A DNA stretch of 64,000 nt, taken from positions 248,001 through 312,000 of the forward strand of contig JACKDE010000003.1 of NCBI GenBank assembly GCA_020633675.1. The letters are read 5' to 3'. This document shows, piece after piece, positions 45,601 through 54,942 of this stretch. The notes beneath the pieces were generated by a model. That model had not been told where the DNA came from. It worked only from the letters and a program-made list of their open reading frames with translations, and did not search any database. Each line of letters begins with the position of its first letter. The first letter of the stretch is position 1. Origin of the DNA: Deferribacteres bacterium (GTDB taxonomy: Bacteria > Zhuqueibacterota > Zhuqueibacteria > Zhuqueibacterales > Geothermadaptataceae). The translations under genes and the position numbers were made by a program.

Positions 45601-46302
45601 CGATACCCAAAACGCCTCGGCAGTCTGCCCGGAAAGCGTGCGCCCGCTGGCATCGACGATGGTGCCGGACACCATGGTTGGCACAGTGACTCCATGCTGC
45701 TGGCAATATTCCTGAATAGCGAACATGGCGGCTTTGCCATTGAGGGTGTCAAAAATGGTTTCGACCAGCAAAATATCCGCACCGCCGTCGATCAACCCGC
45801 GCACCTGTTCGTAATATGTGGCTTTGACTTCATCAAATGTGGTGGCGCGAAAGCCGGGATTGTTGACATCCGGCGAGATGGACAGCGACTTGTTGGCTGG
45901 CCCCATCGAACCGGCGACAAAACGAGGCTTGTTCGGGTTCGCGTTTGTCACTTCATCGGCGACCTCGCGCGCCAGTTTGGCCGCAGCGACATTGAGCTCA
46001 TAGGCCAGATTTTCGAGGTGATAATCGGTCTGCGAAATGGCATTGGCATTGAAAGTGTCGGTGGAAATGACATCCGCACCGGCAGCGAGAAAATCGCGGT
46101 GGATGGTGCGGATGATATCAGGCTGAGTCAATACCAGCAGGTCATTGTTGCCTTTCAGATCGTGCGGATGCTCTCGAAAGCGTTCGCCACGAAAATCCTG
46201 TTCGCTGAGCTTGTGGCGCTGGATCATCGTGCCCATCGCGCCGTCGATCACCAGAATGCGCTCGTTTAAAAGTAATTGAAGTTGTTCGAGAGTTGTCGGC
46301 AT
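42613..46302 (-). CDS. metH: Methionine synthase, cobalamin-dependent
   Basis: 1229 residues, full four-module enzyme. Homocysteine module 1-about 325 with zinc cysteines Cys248 (LNCSLG) and Cys311-Cys312 (GGCCGTTP). Methyltetrahydrofolate module about 350-630 (INMDEGMLDS, MIDSSKWS). Cobalamin module about 640-880 with the lower-ligand motif DVHDIGKNIV (His760). AdoMet reactivation module about 900-1229. It transfers methyl from methyl-THF to homocysteine. No cobalamin riboswitch fits in the 56 bp upstream. Confidence 0.97.
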   Translation of the reverse strand: MPTTLEQLQLLLNERILVIDGAMGTMIQRHKLSEQDFRGERFREHPHDLKGNNDLLVLTQPDIIRTIHRDFLAAGADVISTDTFNANAISQTDYHLENLAYELNVAAAKLAREVADEVTNANPNKPRFVAGSMGPANKSLSISPDVNNPGFRATTFDEVKATYYEQVRGLIDGGADILLVETIFDTLNGKAAMFAIQEYCQQHGVTVPTMVSGTIVDASGRTLSGQTAEAFWVSMSHMPNMLTVGLNCSLGAEQIGPFVQELSRVATVPVSLYPNAGLPNEFGGYDETPEMMAAKIDEFASNGYVNLVGGCCGTTPAHIRAIAEVAARHQPRRLPEVPPYLRLSGLEPVEIRPNSNFVNIGERTNVAGSRKFARLIRDEQYEDALSIARQQVENGAQIIDINMDEGMLDSEQAMTTFLNLLASEPDISRVPVMIDSSKWSVLQAGLKCTQGKCVVNSISLKEGEAAFVGQARQIRCFGAAVIVMAFDEKGQADSFERKIEICQRAYRLLTTEVGFPPQDIIFDPNILTVATGIEEHNHYAVDFIRATKWIKEHLPLAKVSGGVSNISFSFRGNDAVREAMHAAFLYHAVKAGLDMGIVNAGQLEVYEDVPADLLERVEDVLFNRRPDATERLVSFAEQVKQVEKDPAKKLAWRDLPVNKRLAHALVHGIVDHIVEDTEEARLQHARPLEVIEGPLMDGMNVVGDLFGSGKMFLPQVVKSARVMKKAVAHLIPFIEEEKAISGNTSAKAKILLATVKGDVHDIGKNIVGVVLACNNFEIIDLGVMVPASKILQAAKDENVDIIGLSGLITPSLDEMVYVAQEMERQGFDLPLLIGGATTSRIHTAVKIAPNYSKPTIHVLDASRSVTVVNKLIGEGAEAFADEVGAEYAVLREDHSRRVQRKNYLSIEQARANGVQIDWHKNAITPPHKQGVTVLQNQDLRQLRDRIDWSPFFAAWEMPGKYPDIFEHPDLGGEAQKLFADANALLDRIIEEKILQANGVFGLFPANAVGDDVEIYRDDSRTEVAHVLHTLRQQAEKTGGQPNRALADYIAPKDRGVADYIGLFAVTAGLGIDEAVARFEKEHDDYNSIMLKALADRLSEAFAEWLHAKVRTDYWGYAADEQLSNDELIKERYTGIRPAPGYPACPDHTEKHMLFEALEVQKNAGISLTESCAMWPAASVSGIYFAHSQAKYFALGKITRDQVEDYAARKNMPVEEIERWLAPNLAYELG

Positions 46303-46358
46303 GAAGAAATCCTTTTATTCTGAAAAAATCCTATTGAAAAGCTGCCGGCAAAATCAGG

Positions 46359-46781
46359 CTATTTAATTTTCACGCTGGATGGATGGCAGGTTGCGCAATC
46401 GGCTTCCTTTAAAAACTCATCGAAAGGCCGCTTGATGGGCACTTCGGTCATCAAACTGTGTTTGAGCAGCTTGCCCAACAGCGCATCGTCGATATCCATG
46501 CCGAGTTGAACCGGCTCGCCATCTTCGCCCTGGCGTACGATCATCACCGGGATTTCGCCCGCCCCGGTACTATCGCCAGAACTGACAGCCCAGCGGCTGC
46601 CATCGACATTGATCACTTCGGCATTTTTATAGGGCAGCCAGCCAACTTGTATTTGCAGCTTTTTATGAAATGAAGAAACTGCATCCGGTGCAACCTGGCG
46701 CACTTGCGGAGCCACTTTTGTCTTCGGTGCCGAAGCACATCCTGCAACAATCATCAAACCAAGCAACAACACTTTTTTCAT
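46359..46781 (-). CDS. Small lipoprotein with one CxxCH haem motif
   Basis: 140 residues. Of two adjacent ATG codons the second is chosen because it has the better spacing to GTGAGGA. Lipobox ends VAGC (Cys14). The middle part (about 35-110) is of no known family. Near the C-terminus EADCATCHPSSVKIK has a CxxCH c-type haem motif, seven residues from the end. A distal Met or His ligand would have to come from earlier residues. Possibly a lipid-anchored cytochrome c; a chance motif cannot be excluded. It sits 56 bp before metH. Confidence 0.65.
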   Translation of the reverse strand: MKKVLLLGLMIVAGCASAPKTKVAPQVRQVAPDAVSSFHKKLQIQVGWLPYKNAEVINVDGSRWAVSSGDSTGAGEIPVMIVRQGEDGEPVQLGMDIDDALLGKLLKHSLMTEVPIKRPFDEFLKEADCATCHPSSVKIK

Positions 46782-47003
46782 CATATCCTCACATCTCAAT
46801 CACAAATGAACTTATCAAATACGCAACGAGTCAGCTGTCACGCTGGAAGTGTCTATGCTGAACTCAAATTGAAATTTCCTGCGTTCGCATTTCGATTAAG
46901 TCTGCATAGGTCCCTGGCGGGATGGTAAAAAAGCTGAACAGGTACTTAAACACCCAACAAGATAGCGCGAATTTGATACAATACCAAACCGATTTTCTGC
47001 GCG

Positions 47004-49043
47004 TTACTTTATAGCTTCAGCAGCAGCAACCAATTTTTCGATTGCGCTCACAATCATCAAGTGCGTTTCCGCATGAACAGCTTTTGCCTGTTCGACAACC
47101 AGCCGTGCGCTTTCCAGCCATGCCTCTTTCGGGCGGTTGCTATCCGATAGATGCACCAGCGCTTCAAGGCCAACTTTTGCTAACTCGTTCAAAGCCTGCG
47201 CATGCGGGGCAATTTCCTGCAGAGCCGGCGTTTTTTCGATCATCTGTGCACGTTCTGTGTGATTGTGCTGCCAACCTTGCATCGTCATCTGCAGCGAGGC
47301 TCCAAACTTTGCATCAAAAGGTTGCGAGAGTAGAGCATCCACTTTATTGCGAAATGTTCTCGCCACCGGCGCATCCGCGCGCGCGATATCGACAATTCGT
47401 GTCATCGGCGAGAATGCCGTGTAGGTGCGATAGGAATGCCGCTCGTAGCGCCTTACCGGCTCGAGCAGCGATACCAGCTCCTGCAATGCTGAAATTTCGT
47501 CGCTCGCTGCCAGCCGTCTCAGCATCATCGGCACGTTTTTCTCGTGCGCCAAACCGTGCTCTTCGAGTTGCAGATTGATCGTCGCCAGCCGGCGATACAT
47601 GGATTCAACATCTTTAATCTGGCCCGGCGACCACAGCCGCTCGGCAATCGCTGCTGTGCGTGGCCAAATGCGCGAATCGACATTTTCCAGCGTGACGATT
47701 TCCGACCACATGGTGGCTTCTCCTCCTAAAATATGCTTGCGTTCAGCATCGCTCAACGGTGAATCTTCTGGCAATGGATCATTCAAGTAATAAAAATCGG
47801 TCGGCTGCATGAGGTCAATATAGTAGCCATTCGATAAAATGCCATCATAGCCTTGCCGGGCCGATTGCACCAGTGCTTCAGGACCGCGCCATGATTGGAT
47901 CACAATGTTGTTCGGCATATCAGGCTGCAAAATTTCATCCCAGCCGACCATTTGTTTGCCATATTTGGTCAACATTTTCAAGATGCGCTGATTGAAATAG
48001 GTCTGCACTTCATGGTTGTCCTTGAAGTCGTGCTTGCGTTTGAATTCCTGCACCGACACACTGGCATCCCAATGCTTGCCGTTATTTTCATCTCCGCCGA
48101 TGTGCATATATTTATCCGGGAAAAGCGCCGCCATCTCCTGAAAAAAGCGATCCAGGAAGCGATAGGTGCTCTCCTTCGACGGATCGAAACTGGGATCCTT
48201 CACGCCATATCCACGCTCAATTTGGTAGGATCCGGGCAAACTCGCCAGTTCCGGATACCCGACCAGCCAACTGGTGACGTGCCCGGGCATATCGAACTCT
48301 GGTACCACTCGAATGCCGCGCGCTTCCGCATAAGCAATGATTTCACGGATTTGCTCGTGGGTAAAATAATCGCCATCCGAGCCCAATTCATGCAGTTTGG
48401 GAAAGGTTTTGCTTTCGATTCGAAAGCCCTGATCTTCGGTCAGATGCAAATGCAAAACATTGAGCTTGACAGCCGCCATACCATCGATGTTGCGCTTGAT
48501 GACCTCGATCGGCAAAAAATGCCGGCAGACATCGATCAGCAGGCCGCGCCAGGGGAAACGCGGCGCATCGACGATTTTGACAGCCGGCAGATAATAGCCT
48601 TTTTCATCGGCAGCAAGCAGTTGCAGCATCGTCTCTAATCCACGCATTGCGCCGATATCGGTTTTTGCCCGCAAGGTTGCACCATCGGGCATTATCAGCA
48701 ATTCATACGACTCATCGTTGCCGAGCGCCAGCTCCGGTGAAAAGGCCGCCGCGATCGACAATCCGGCCTGGTTTTCCAAAGGCTCGCGTCCACCGTTCAC
48801 CAAAAACAGGCCGGTGCGATTCGAAAGGCGTCGCAACATGCGATGCGCATAGTTCTGCAATCGCGGCGAGGGCCTTTCATCGAACGCCACCGAAAATGAA
48901 TCAGAGAGCCTGAACTGACCCGCAAGCTGTTCAATTTGCTCAGGCCACGGCATGAGATCCTTTTGCATTTTTTCCTCCTTGCAGGCAACATTCGCTATCA
49001 GAAAGAACAGCAACGATACCTGTACCACCACAAATTTTCGCAT
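47004..49043 (-). CDS. Beta-N-acetylhexosaminidase, GH20 lipoprotein
   Basis: 679 residues from MRKFVVVQVS, preceded by GGTGGAG; an open upstream extension crosses into the divergent promoter region. Lipoprotein signal with NVAC (Cys21). N-terminal GH20 helper domain about 35-160, then the TIM barrel: WRGLLIDVCRHFLP, LHLHLTEDQGFRIE, VPEFDMPGHVTSWL and the catalytic Asp318-Glu319 in HIGGDEN. It removes terminal GlcNAc or GalNAc from glycans such as chitin oligomers. The C-terminal helical region (about 530-679) is unassigned. Confidence 0.93.
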   Translation of the reverse strand: MRKFVVVQVSLLFFLIANVACKEEKMQKDLMPWPEQIEQLAGQFRLSDSFSVAFDERPSPRLQNYAHRMLRRLSNRTGLFLVNGGREPLENQAGLSIAAAFSPELALGNDESYELLIMPDGATLRAKTDIGAMRGLETMLQLLAADEKGYYLPAVKIVDAPRFPWRGLLIDVCRHFLPIEVIKRNIDGMAAVKLNVLHLHLTEDQGFRIESKTFPKLHELGSDGDYFTHEQIREIIAYAEARGIRVVPEFDMPGHVTSWLVGYPELASLPGSYQIERGYGVKDPSFDPSKESTYRFLDRFFQEMAALFPDKYMHIGGDENNGKHWDASVSVQEFKRKHDFKDNHEVQTYFNQRILKMLTKYGKQMVGWDEILQPDMPNNIVIQSWRGPEALVQSARQGYDGILSNGYYIDLMQPTDFYYLNDPLPEDSPLSDAERKHILGGEATMWSEIVTLENVDSRIWPRTAAIAERLWSPGQIKDVESMYRRLATINLQLEEHGLAHEKNVPMMLRRLAASDEISALQELVSLLEPVRRYERHSYRTYTAFSPMTRIVDIARADAPVARTFRNKVDALLSQPFDAKFGASLQMTMQGWQHNHTERAQMIEKTPALQEIAPHAQALNELAKVGLEALVHLSDSNRPKEAWLESARLVVEQAKAVHAETHLMIVSAIEKLVAAAEAIK

Positions 49044-49240
49044 CACTCCACCCTCTTCTGAAAATTGAACCAGATTTAATGAGTGCCAATGTAAGGCTGC
49101 GCGCCTGAAACAACAAAACATTTTTAGCCCGCAGCGCAACATCGAATTGCACGCATGGCATTTTGCGCTTGAATCGAAAAGCATTTTTACTAACTTGCTG
49201 CAACTGTCAGATTTCACAGCACTTTCGAGATGGAGTGAGC

Positions 49241-51454
49241 ATGGCACACACATCACCCGACAAAATGAGCATGGAAACAGAATTAAGCCGCGATCTTGGA
49301 TTGGTTTCAGCGCTGGCTATCGGTGTCGGCACCATGATCGCTGCAGGGATTTTTACTTTGTCCGGCCTGGCAATTCGCAATGTTGGCTCAGCGGCCATTC
49401 TGTCATTTTTAATCGCTGCGCTGGTGGCACTCTTCACCGCGCTGACGTATTGTGAATTTGTGTCGATTTATCCACGCTCAGGGGAAGGATATCTTTACGC
49501 ACGCAAAACTTTTCCTGCACCTATGGCCTATTTTGTCGGCTGGTCGCTGATTTTGGGCTATACGGCTTCCTGCGCATTTTATATCGCCAGCCTTTCCAGT
49601 TATTTTGTCGAATTCATCTGGAGGACGCCCTTTGAAGGCGTTTCCGGCATTTTTTTTCTGTTCGCGTTGATTTTACTCAATATCAAAGGCACGAAAGAGA
49701 GCGGCAGCTTTCAGATTATCGTTACGGCTGGCAAGGTTGCCTTGCTGGCGTGGTTCATTTTTGGCGGCATCCGTTTTTTTAACAGCGCGGAATTTTATGA
49801 CAACTTCAGTCACAATGCTGTCAACATCGGCAGCACGGCAGCGATGGTTTTCATCACGTTTTTTGGATTTTCTGCGATTGCCGCTTCGGCGGGCGAAGTT
49901 GTGAATCCCGTCAAGACCATTCCGCGTGCCATCTTCATTTCGATGGGGATTGTGACGGTGCTCTATACGCTGGTTGTTCTGGCAATTCTCGCTGCCGGAT
50001 TAACCGACTACACCGAAGCTGCAATGGGAACGGCAGCCCGGCAATTTCTCGGACCAATCGGCGGCATGGTGATCGTCACGGGGGCGCTGTTTTCGATGAT
50101 CTCCGCATCAAACGCATCGATTATGGCCGGCTCGCGAGTGATTTTGTCTATGAGCCGCTTGGGGCATTTGCCTGCGGAATTCGGCATTATCAATCCACAA
50201 ACGCGCACACCGGTGGTCGCGCTCATATTGGTTGGTGGTACCATTCTCGCATTTGAAATCAGCCTGCCGCTGGAGGATTTGGCGCATTTTGCCGATACGG
50301 TCTTGCTGCTGGCGCTAATTCTCGTCAATGCAGCACTCATCTACCATCGCCGCAAATTTCCCGATATCGAAAGGCCGTTCCGCGTGCCGCTGGTGCCTCT
50401 GTTGCCGGGGCTGGGTATTCTGGCCAATCTCTATTTGCTGAGTCAGATTATGGTGCATATCGAGCCGGTTTTGATGGCGCTGGCCAGCCTGATTTTGGGT
50501 ATTTTGGGATTCCTGGCCTGGAAAGGCACCCAGGCTGAGGAAGTGGCGCTTCCCGGTGCGCCTTCTCGCGTTGCACTCGGACGCTATGCCACAGCGGAAA
50601 GCGGCTTCCGGATTTTGGTCACCCTGGCCAATCCACAAAATGTCACCAAATTGATCGACATGGCTGCAGCGATCGCAAAAAAGAAAAACGGCGAAATCGT
50701 CGCTCTGCGCGTTGGATTGGTGCCGGAGCAGATGCCGCCAGCTTTCGAAGAAGATGCGTTTATCGAACAGGAGCGCCCCATACTCGAAGTCGCACACCAA
50801 TGTGCCAAGGCCCACAAAGTGCCGATCACCTCGTTGCTTCGCATTGGGCACAATCCGGCGCGCGCCATTCTGGAAACCGCTCGCGAGCGCGACTGCGATT
50901 TGATTGTAATGGGCTGGAAAGGCTACACCAAAAGCTCGAAAAAAATCCTTGGTGAGATCACCGATGCCGTCGTGGCCAATGCCCGCAGTGATATTATGCT
51001 GGCCAAATTTGTGGGCAATCGACCATTGCAAAAGTTCCTGCTGCCGACCGCTGGTGGCGAGCATGCACGTCAAGCAGAGCAGTACACCGCGCCACTCGTG
51101 GAAGCCAGCCAGGGTGCGCTGACGATCTGCAGTGTGGTGCAGCCGGGCACGGATGGCCTGCTGCAGACCGAAGTCACCCAACGCCTGTCGCAGGCTGTCA
51201 CGCGCGTGCAGGCTGGCAGCGGCATACAAGCGAACAGTGAAATCATCCAGCATGTATCTATCACCGACGCGATCCTTGAACACGCCAATAATTATGATGC
51301 AATTGTGGTTGGCGCGACAGGTCGCGGGCTGCTGCCGAAGTTGCTATTCGGTCAGATCCCGGAAAACATCGCCAAGCGCTCGGATCGTGCTGTCATTTTA
51401 GTCAAAACATATCATCCAGTCAAGGCGCTGCTTGGGCGCGTCATGCGCGAATGA
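49241..51454 (+). CDS. APC-family amino acid permease with C-terminal UspA domains
   Basis: 737 residues from MAHTSPDK, with GGAG upstream; the frame is open 26 codons further but those look unlike a permease. Twelve membrane helices (about 20-450) with the APC signature SALAIGVGTMIAAGIFTLSG and FFGFSAIAASAGEVVNP. After about 465 two universal-stress-protein modules follow (about 480-610 and 620-735), the second ending VGATGRGLLPKLLFGQIPENIAK, a likely ATP-binding loop. Such fusions suggest nucleotide control of transport. Substrate unknown. It lies 51 bp before the next transporter gene. Confidence 0.9.
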   Translation: MAHTSPDKMSMETELSRDLGLVSALAIGVGTMIAAGIFTLSGLAIRNVGSAAILSFLIAALVALFTALTYCEFVSIYPRSGEGYLYARKTFPAPMAYFVGWSLILGYTASCAFYIASLSSYFVEFIWRTPFEGVSGIFFLFALILLNIKGTKESGSFQIIVTAGKVALLAWFIFGGIRFFNSAEFYDNFSHNAVNIGSTAAMVFITFFGFSAIAASAGEVVNPVKTIPRAIFISMGIVTVLYTLVVLAILAAGLTDYTEAAMGTAARQFLGPIGGMVIVTGALFSMISASNASIMAGSRVILSMSRLGHLPAEFGIINPQTRTPVVALILVGGTILAFEISLPLEDLAHFADTVLLLALILVNAALIYHRRKFPDIERPFRVPLVPLLPGLGILANLYLLSQIMVHIEPVLMALASLILGILGFLAWKGTQAEEVALPGAPSRVALGRYATAESGFRILVTLANPQNVTKLIDMAAAIAKKKNGEIVALRVGLVPEQMPPAFEEDAFIEQERPILEVAHQCAKAHKVPITSLLRIGHNPARAILETARERDCDLIVMGWKGYTKSSKKILGEITDAVVANARSDIMLAKFVGNRPLQKFLLPTAGGEHARQAEQYTAPLVEASQGALTICSVVQPGTDGLLQTEVTQRLSQAVTRVQAGSGIQANSEIIQHVSITDAILEHANNYDAIVVGATGRGLLPKLLFGQIPENIAKRSDRAVILVKTYHPVKALLGRVMRE

Positions 51455-51505
51455 GCACCATACAAAACACAGATCACAGCTTTTCGATTTGAATAAGGAA
51501 TCGCC

Positions 51506-53299
51506 ATGACGGATATTATTTTGGTCTGCATCATCATCGTCATTACTTTTGTGCTGTTTGCCTCAGACAAGTTCCGCATCGACTTTGTTGCAATTTTGCT
51601 GATGGCGACGCTGATGGTGATCGGCCAGTTCCGACCCAATTTTGCAAACTACAAAGAAGCCATATCCGGTTTCAGCAATACAGCGACAGTCACCATTGCC
51701 GCGATGTTTGTTTTAAGCGCAGGGCTGATTAAAACCGGCGCTATCGACTTGCTCAGCCACCGGCTCTTCAGGCTGGCAAAAGGCTCGGAACGGCGTCTTT
51801 TTATCATTGTGCTGTTGACCGCCGGTTTTGTTTCGGCTTTCATTAACAATACCGCTGCTGTGGCGGTGTTTATGCCGATTTTAATCACCGTTTGCCGCAC
51901 CTATAAAATCAGCCCGTCAAAAATGCTGATCCCGCTTTCGTATGTAACCATCGTCGGTGGCACCTGCACTCTCATCGGCACGTCTACCAACATATTGGTG
52001 AGCTCGATGTCGGCAGAGCATGGCTTCCAGCCTTTTGGCATGTTCGAGCTCACCAAACTCGGCATCATCTTTTTCGGCTTTGGCATGCTCTATCTCTATT
52101 TTGTGGCACGCCAGATTCTGCCGACCCGCATGGCGCTCAGCACCCTCACCCGAAAATATCGTATGAGCCATTATCTCACTGCATTGGTTGTCAACAACAA
52201 TTCCCCGCTCATCGGCAGAACGCCCGGCGAGTGCCGCATCAATTCGCAGTATGATGTGATGATCATCGAAATCATAAGAGACGATCGCCGTATCTGGAGC
52301 GGCATACGCGATACCAGCCTGCACCCGGGCGATGTGCTGCTGGTGCGCGGCTCTGTTGACGGGTTCATGGCGATGAAAAATGCAGAGGGCATAACGATTC
52401 GCTCGCAGGACAAATTTGCGGACGAGGACCTGGCTACCGAAGAAACCTTGCTGGCGGAAGGCATTCTGGCACCAACTTCGGCCTTGGTGGGCAAAACGCT
52501 GAAGGAAGCCGATTTCCGCCGAAAATACGGTGTTTTTGCGCTCGCGATTCGCAAACATGGCGAAACCATCCATGACAAAATCGGGCATATCAAACTGGAA
52601 TCGGGGGACACTTTGCTGTTGCAGGGACGTCGCGAATCAATGGCAAAACTTGCCGATGATCCACATTTCATTCTGGTGCAGGAGGTGGACTACCCACGTG
52701 TGCGCTCGGAAAAAGTCACCATGGCCGTCGCGATCATTGCTGGTGTAGTGTTGCTTGCCGCTCTCGGCATCACCCCGATTGTGGTCTCCGCCACCGTAGG
52801 CTGTGTGCTGATGGTGCTATCTGGTTGTATCAAAATTCAGGAAGCATATGAATCCATTGATTGGCTGGTGATTTTTCTGCTTGCCGGCGTCATTCCGCTC
52901 GGAATCGTAATGGAAAAAACCGGCACGGCTCAATTCATCGCCGGCATATTGCTGAATATGATTGAAGACCTCAGTCCGACATTGATCATCTCGGCATTCT
53001 ATCTGTTAACAACTCTTTTCACATCTTTCATGTCGAACAATGCCGCTGCAGTGGTGATGATCCCGATCGGGCTAGCTTCGGCAAGTGAATTGGGACTGCT
53101 CCCCATGCCATTCCTGATGGCCATCACTTTCGGCGCCTCGTCATCGCTGAGCACACCGTTTGGCTATCACACCAACCTGATGGTTTATGGCCCGGGTGGC
53201 TATAAATTTTTCGACTATATCAAGACCGGCGTGCCGCTCAATTTGATGCTATGGCTGCTTGCGACTATTTTTATCCCGCTCATTTGGCCTCCACTGTAA
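51506..53299 (+). CDS. SLC13/DASS-family transporter with two TrkA-C domains
   Basis: 597 residues with about 11-12 membrane helices. The first half has FVSAFINNTAAVAVFMPI and GGTCTLIGTSTNILVSS; the second has TSFMSNNAAAVVMIPIG and SSLSTPFGYHTNLMVYGPG, the paired SNT/NNT motifs of sodium-coupled divalent anion carriers. Between them (about 205-385) are two RCK_C/TrkA-C domains that commonly bind nucleotides or ions. Substrate may be sulfate, dicarboxylate or another anion. AAGGA lies before the ATG. Possibly co-transcribed with the permease. Confidence 0.9.
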   Translation: MTDIILVCIIIVITFVLFASDKFRIDFVAILLMATLMVIGQFRPNFANYKEAISGFSNTATVTIAAMFVLSAGLIKTGAIDLLSHRLFRLAKGSERRLFIIVLLTAGFVSAFINNTAAVAVFMPILITVCRTYKISPSKMLIPLSYVTIVGGTCTLIGTSTNILVSSMSAEHGFQPFGMFELTKLGIIFFGFGMLYLYFVARQILPTRMALSTLTRKYRMSHYLTALVVNNNSPLIGRTPGECRINSQYDVMIIEIIRDDRRIWSGIRDTSLHPGDVLLVRGSVDGFMAMKNAEGITIRSQDKFADEDLATEETLLAEGILAPTSALVGKTLKEADFRRKYGVFALAIRKHGETIHDKIGHIKLESGDTLLLQGRRESMAKLADDPHFILVQEVDYPRVRSEKVTMAVAIIAGVVLLAALGITPIVVSATVGCVLMVLSGCIKIQEAYESIDWLVIFLLAGVIPLGIVMEKTGTAQFIAGILLNMIEDLSPTLIISAFYLLTTLFTSFMSNNAAAVVMIPIGLASASELGLLPMPFLMAITFGASSSLSTPFGYHTNLMVYGPGGYKFFDYIKTGVPLNLMLWLLATIFIPLIWPPL

Positions 53300-53545
53300 G
53301 AAAAAAAGCATATCATCCACCACCCATTGTAAAATTTTGCTCGAATAAAGGCCGTACCGCTGGTAGCGTTCTGCAAAGACCAGCCAGTTAATGTATTGTC
53401 AAATATTCGATTTCACAATAACCTGCCGGGTGCGCCCACATTGCCATCCAGCAATTTACCGAATAATGAGCTCCCTCTACCCGACTGGCTGTCAATTGCA
53501 ATTTGAACAAGATCGTAAGATTGCAAAGCGAATGAGGATGTTGAA

Positions 53546-54523
53546 ATGACGTTTCATAAAATTGTTTATATTGCGGCGGGGTGTATGCTTTTATTGGCGA
53601 CTGTCGCGGAATACGGGGCAGCTCAACAAGCGCAAAACCGCCGCAGTATACCACGGCTCGAGCTCAATCCCGATAAATACCGGCTGAATTTGCCCGCAGA
53701 AAAAATCGCGCAAAACGATTCCGCGCGCACGGATTCCGCTGCGGCAGCAGGTCAAGAGACAGGCAGGCCGAGCAAATTGCGCCGGCACTTTGCCAAACTG
53801 CAAATCCCATTACTCGATGCACCACCAAAACAAAATAGTGCTTCAATCGTCTCAACTTCTGAATCAAACATTGAAGTCGACAGCATGGTTGGACTGTCCG
53901 CCCAGGCCGTGCAGGACAGTTTGCTCACCTTATCCGTCAGCAATTTGAGCGTGGAAGAGCTTGCAGCAACCATACCGGATTCTGCAAATACAGTAAAAAC
54001 AACATCGCATGAGGTCGAACATCAGAATAGGCCCACCATCCCATGGGATGCAATCGCTTCTGTTTCTCAACAGGAAACGAACGCCGCCTCAAAGGATTCG
54101 GCAAATACACACAGCAGCGCGGACCTGAATATACTGGACCGGTTCGCTTCCATGTTGCCACCAGCTTTTATGCAGGATGCAATGATCAGTTTTAGCACTA
54201 TCGGCCTGCTTTTTGCCCTGGTATTCTTTGTGCCAGCGGTACGCGTGAGATTTTATTTTGTGCTGGGATTGTATCCTGCGGCGATTCGAACGTGTGAAAA
54301 AATCGCCACCAAAAAGCCAAATCATCATACCATTAACAACATGATGGTATATGCTTGCTTTTCCGGCGACACCGATGCGGAGAAAGCGAACAAGGCGTTC
54401 GAAAAGCAACAAACTTTACTAAACAAGACGCGTAACACACAGATTGGCAGTCGCGGCGCCCAAAACCGCCAAACTGAAGAAAAAGCGGATGAAGTCGACA
54501 AAAATGCAGTTGCGACTGTGTAG
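53546..54523 (+). CDS. Membrane protein with TPR-like tail, unknown function
   Basis: 325 residues, not recognised. Signal peptide or anchor at about 1-26 (IVYIAAGCMLLLATVAEYGAA). A long low-complexity periplasmic region rich in Ser, Ala, Asn and Asp covers about 27-205. One membrane helix at about 215-235 (MISFSTIGLLFALVFFVPAV) is followed by a short helical pair resembling one TPR (YPAAIRTCEKIATKKPNH, DAEKANKAFEKQQTLL) and a charged tail. GAGGA precedes the ATG. The neighbours are transporters and TerC, which gives no clear hint. Confidence 0.65.
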   Translation: MTFHKIVYIAAGCMLLLATVAEYGAAQQAQNRRSIPRLELNPDKYRLNLPAEKIAQNDSARTDSAAAAGQETGRPSKLRRHFAKLQIPLLDAPPKQNSASIVSTSESNIEVDSMVGLSAQAVQDSLLTLSVSNLSVEELAATIPDSANTVKTTSHEVEHQNRPTIPWDAIASVSQQETNAASKDSANTHSSADLNILDRFASMLPPAFMQDAMISFSTIGLLFALVFFVPAVRVRFYFVLGLYPAAIRTCEKIATKKPNHHTINNMMVYACFSGDTDAEKANKAFEKQQTLLNKTRNTQIGSRGAQNRQTEEKADEVDKNAVATV

Positions 54524-54942
54524 CAAATGAGAAAGAGCTTATCAAAAATATCAATTTCATGAATGTATTTTCCGTCAGCCGCAATAGTGCTGGCAGAACA
54601 TTCCACTAAAAACGAAGACGTAGCAAACGACGCACATCACCAACGCGAACTAAGGCAGTATACAGGTGCATTTCTCCGGGCCGTCTTGTTGACATGGCCC
54701 GCCGCACAGAATACGGAAGCCATTTCTGATTCTCACACATAGCAGCCCGCCGAAACCACCTGCTTCTTAAAAATTCGTTACTTTATCTGTTTTTTCTCGC
54801 ATTTGGCAAAAAACTTTCTAAATTACGCCGCTTCTTTATCACTCACTACTCTACTTGCCTCATCTTGAGGAGAGAAAGCCGTTTTCCGCGTTAATACGTT
54901 TGTGCTGCAAGTTTGCACTTAATCGACAAAGGAGTCGCTTCA
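54524..54942. other. Intergenic region before terC
   Basis: 419 bp without a gene. I looked for a yybP-ykoY manganese riboswitch, common before terC, and did not find its conserved core. A TTGACA at 54689-54694 has no good -10. GGAG lies eight bases before the terC ATG. Confidence 0.45.

Noticed and set aside
46303..46358. Cobalamin or SAM riboswitch before metH
   Set aside because: Only 56 bp separate metH from the upstream gene, too short for either class.
54689..54720. TTGACA as promoter for terC
   Set aside because: No acceptable -10 hexamer 16-18 bp downstream; the site is also 220 bp away from the gene.
54524..54942. yybP-ykoY manganese riboswitch before terC
   Set aside because: The conserved internal loop sequences are missing; only small hairpins are present.
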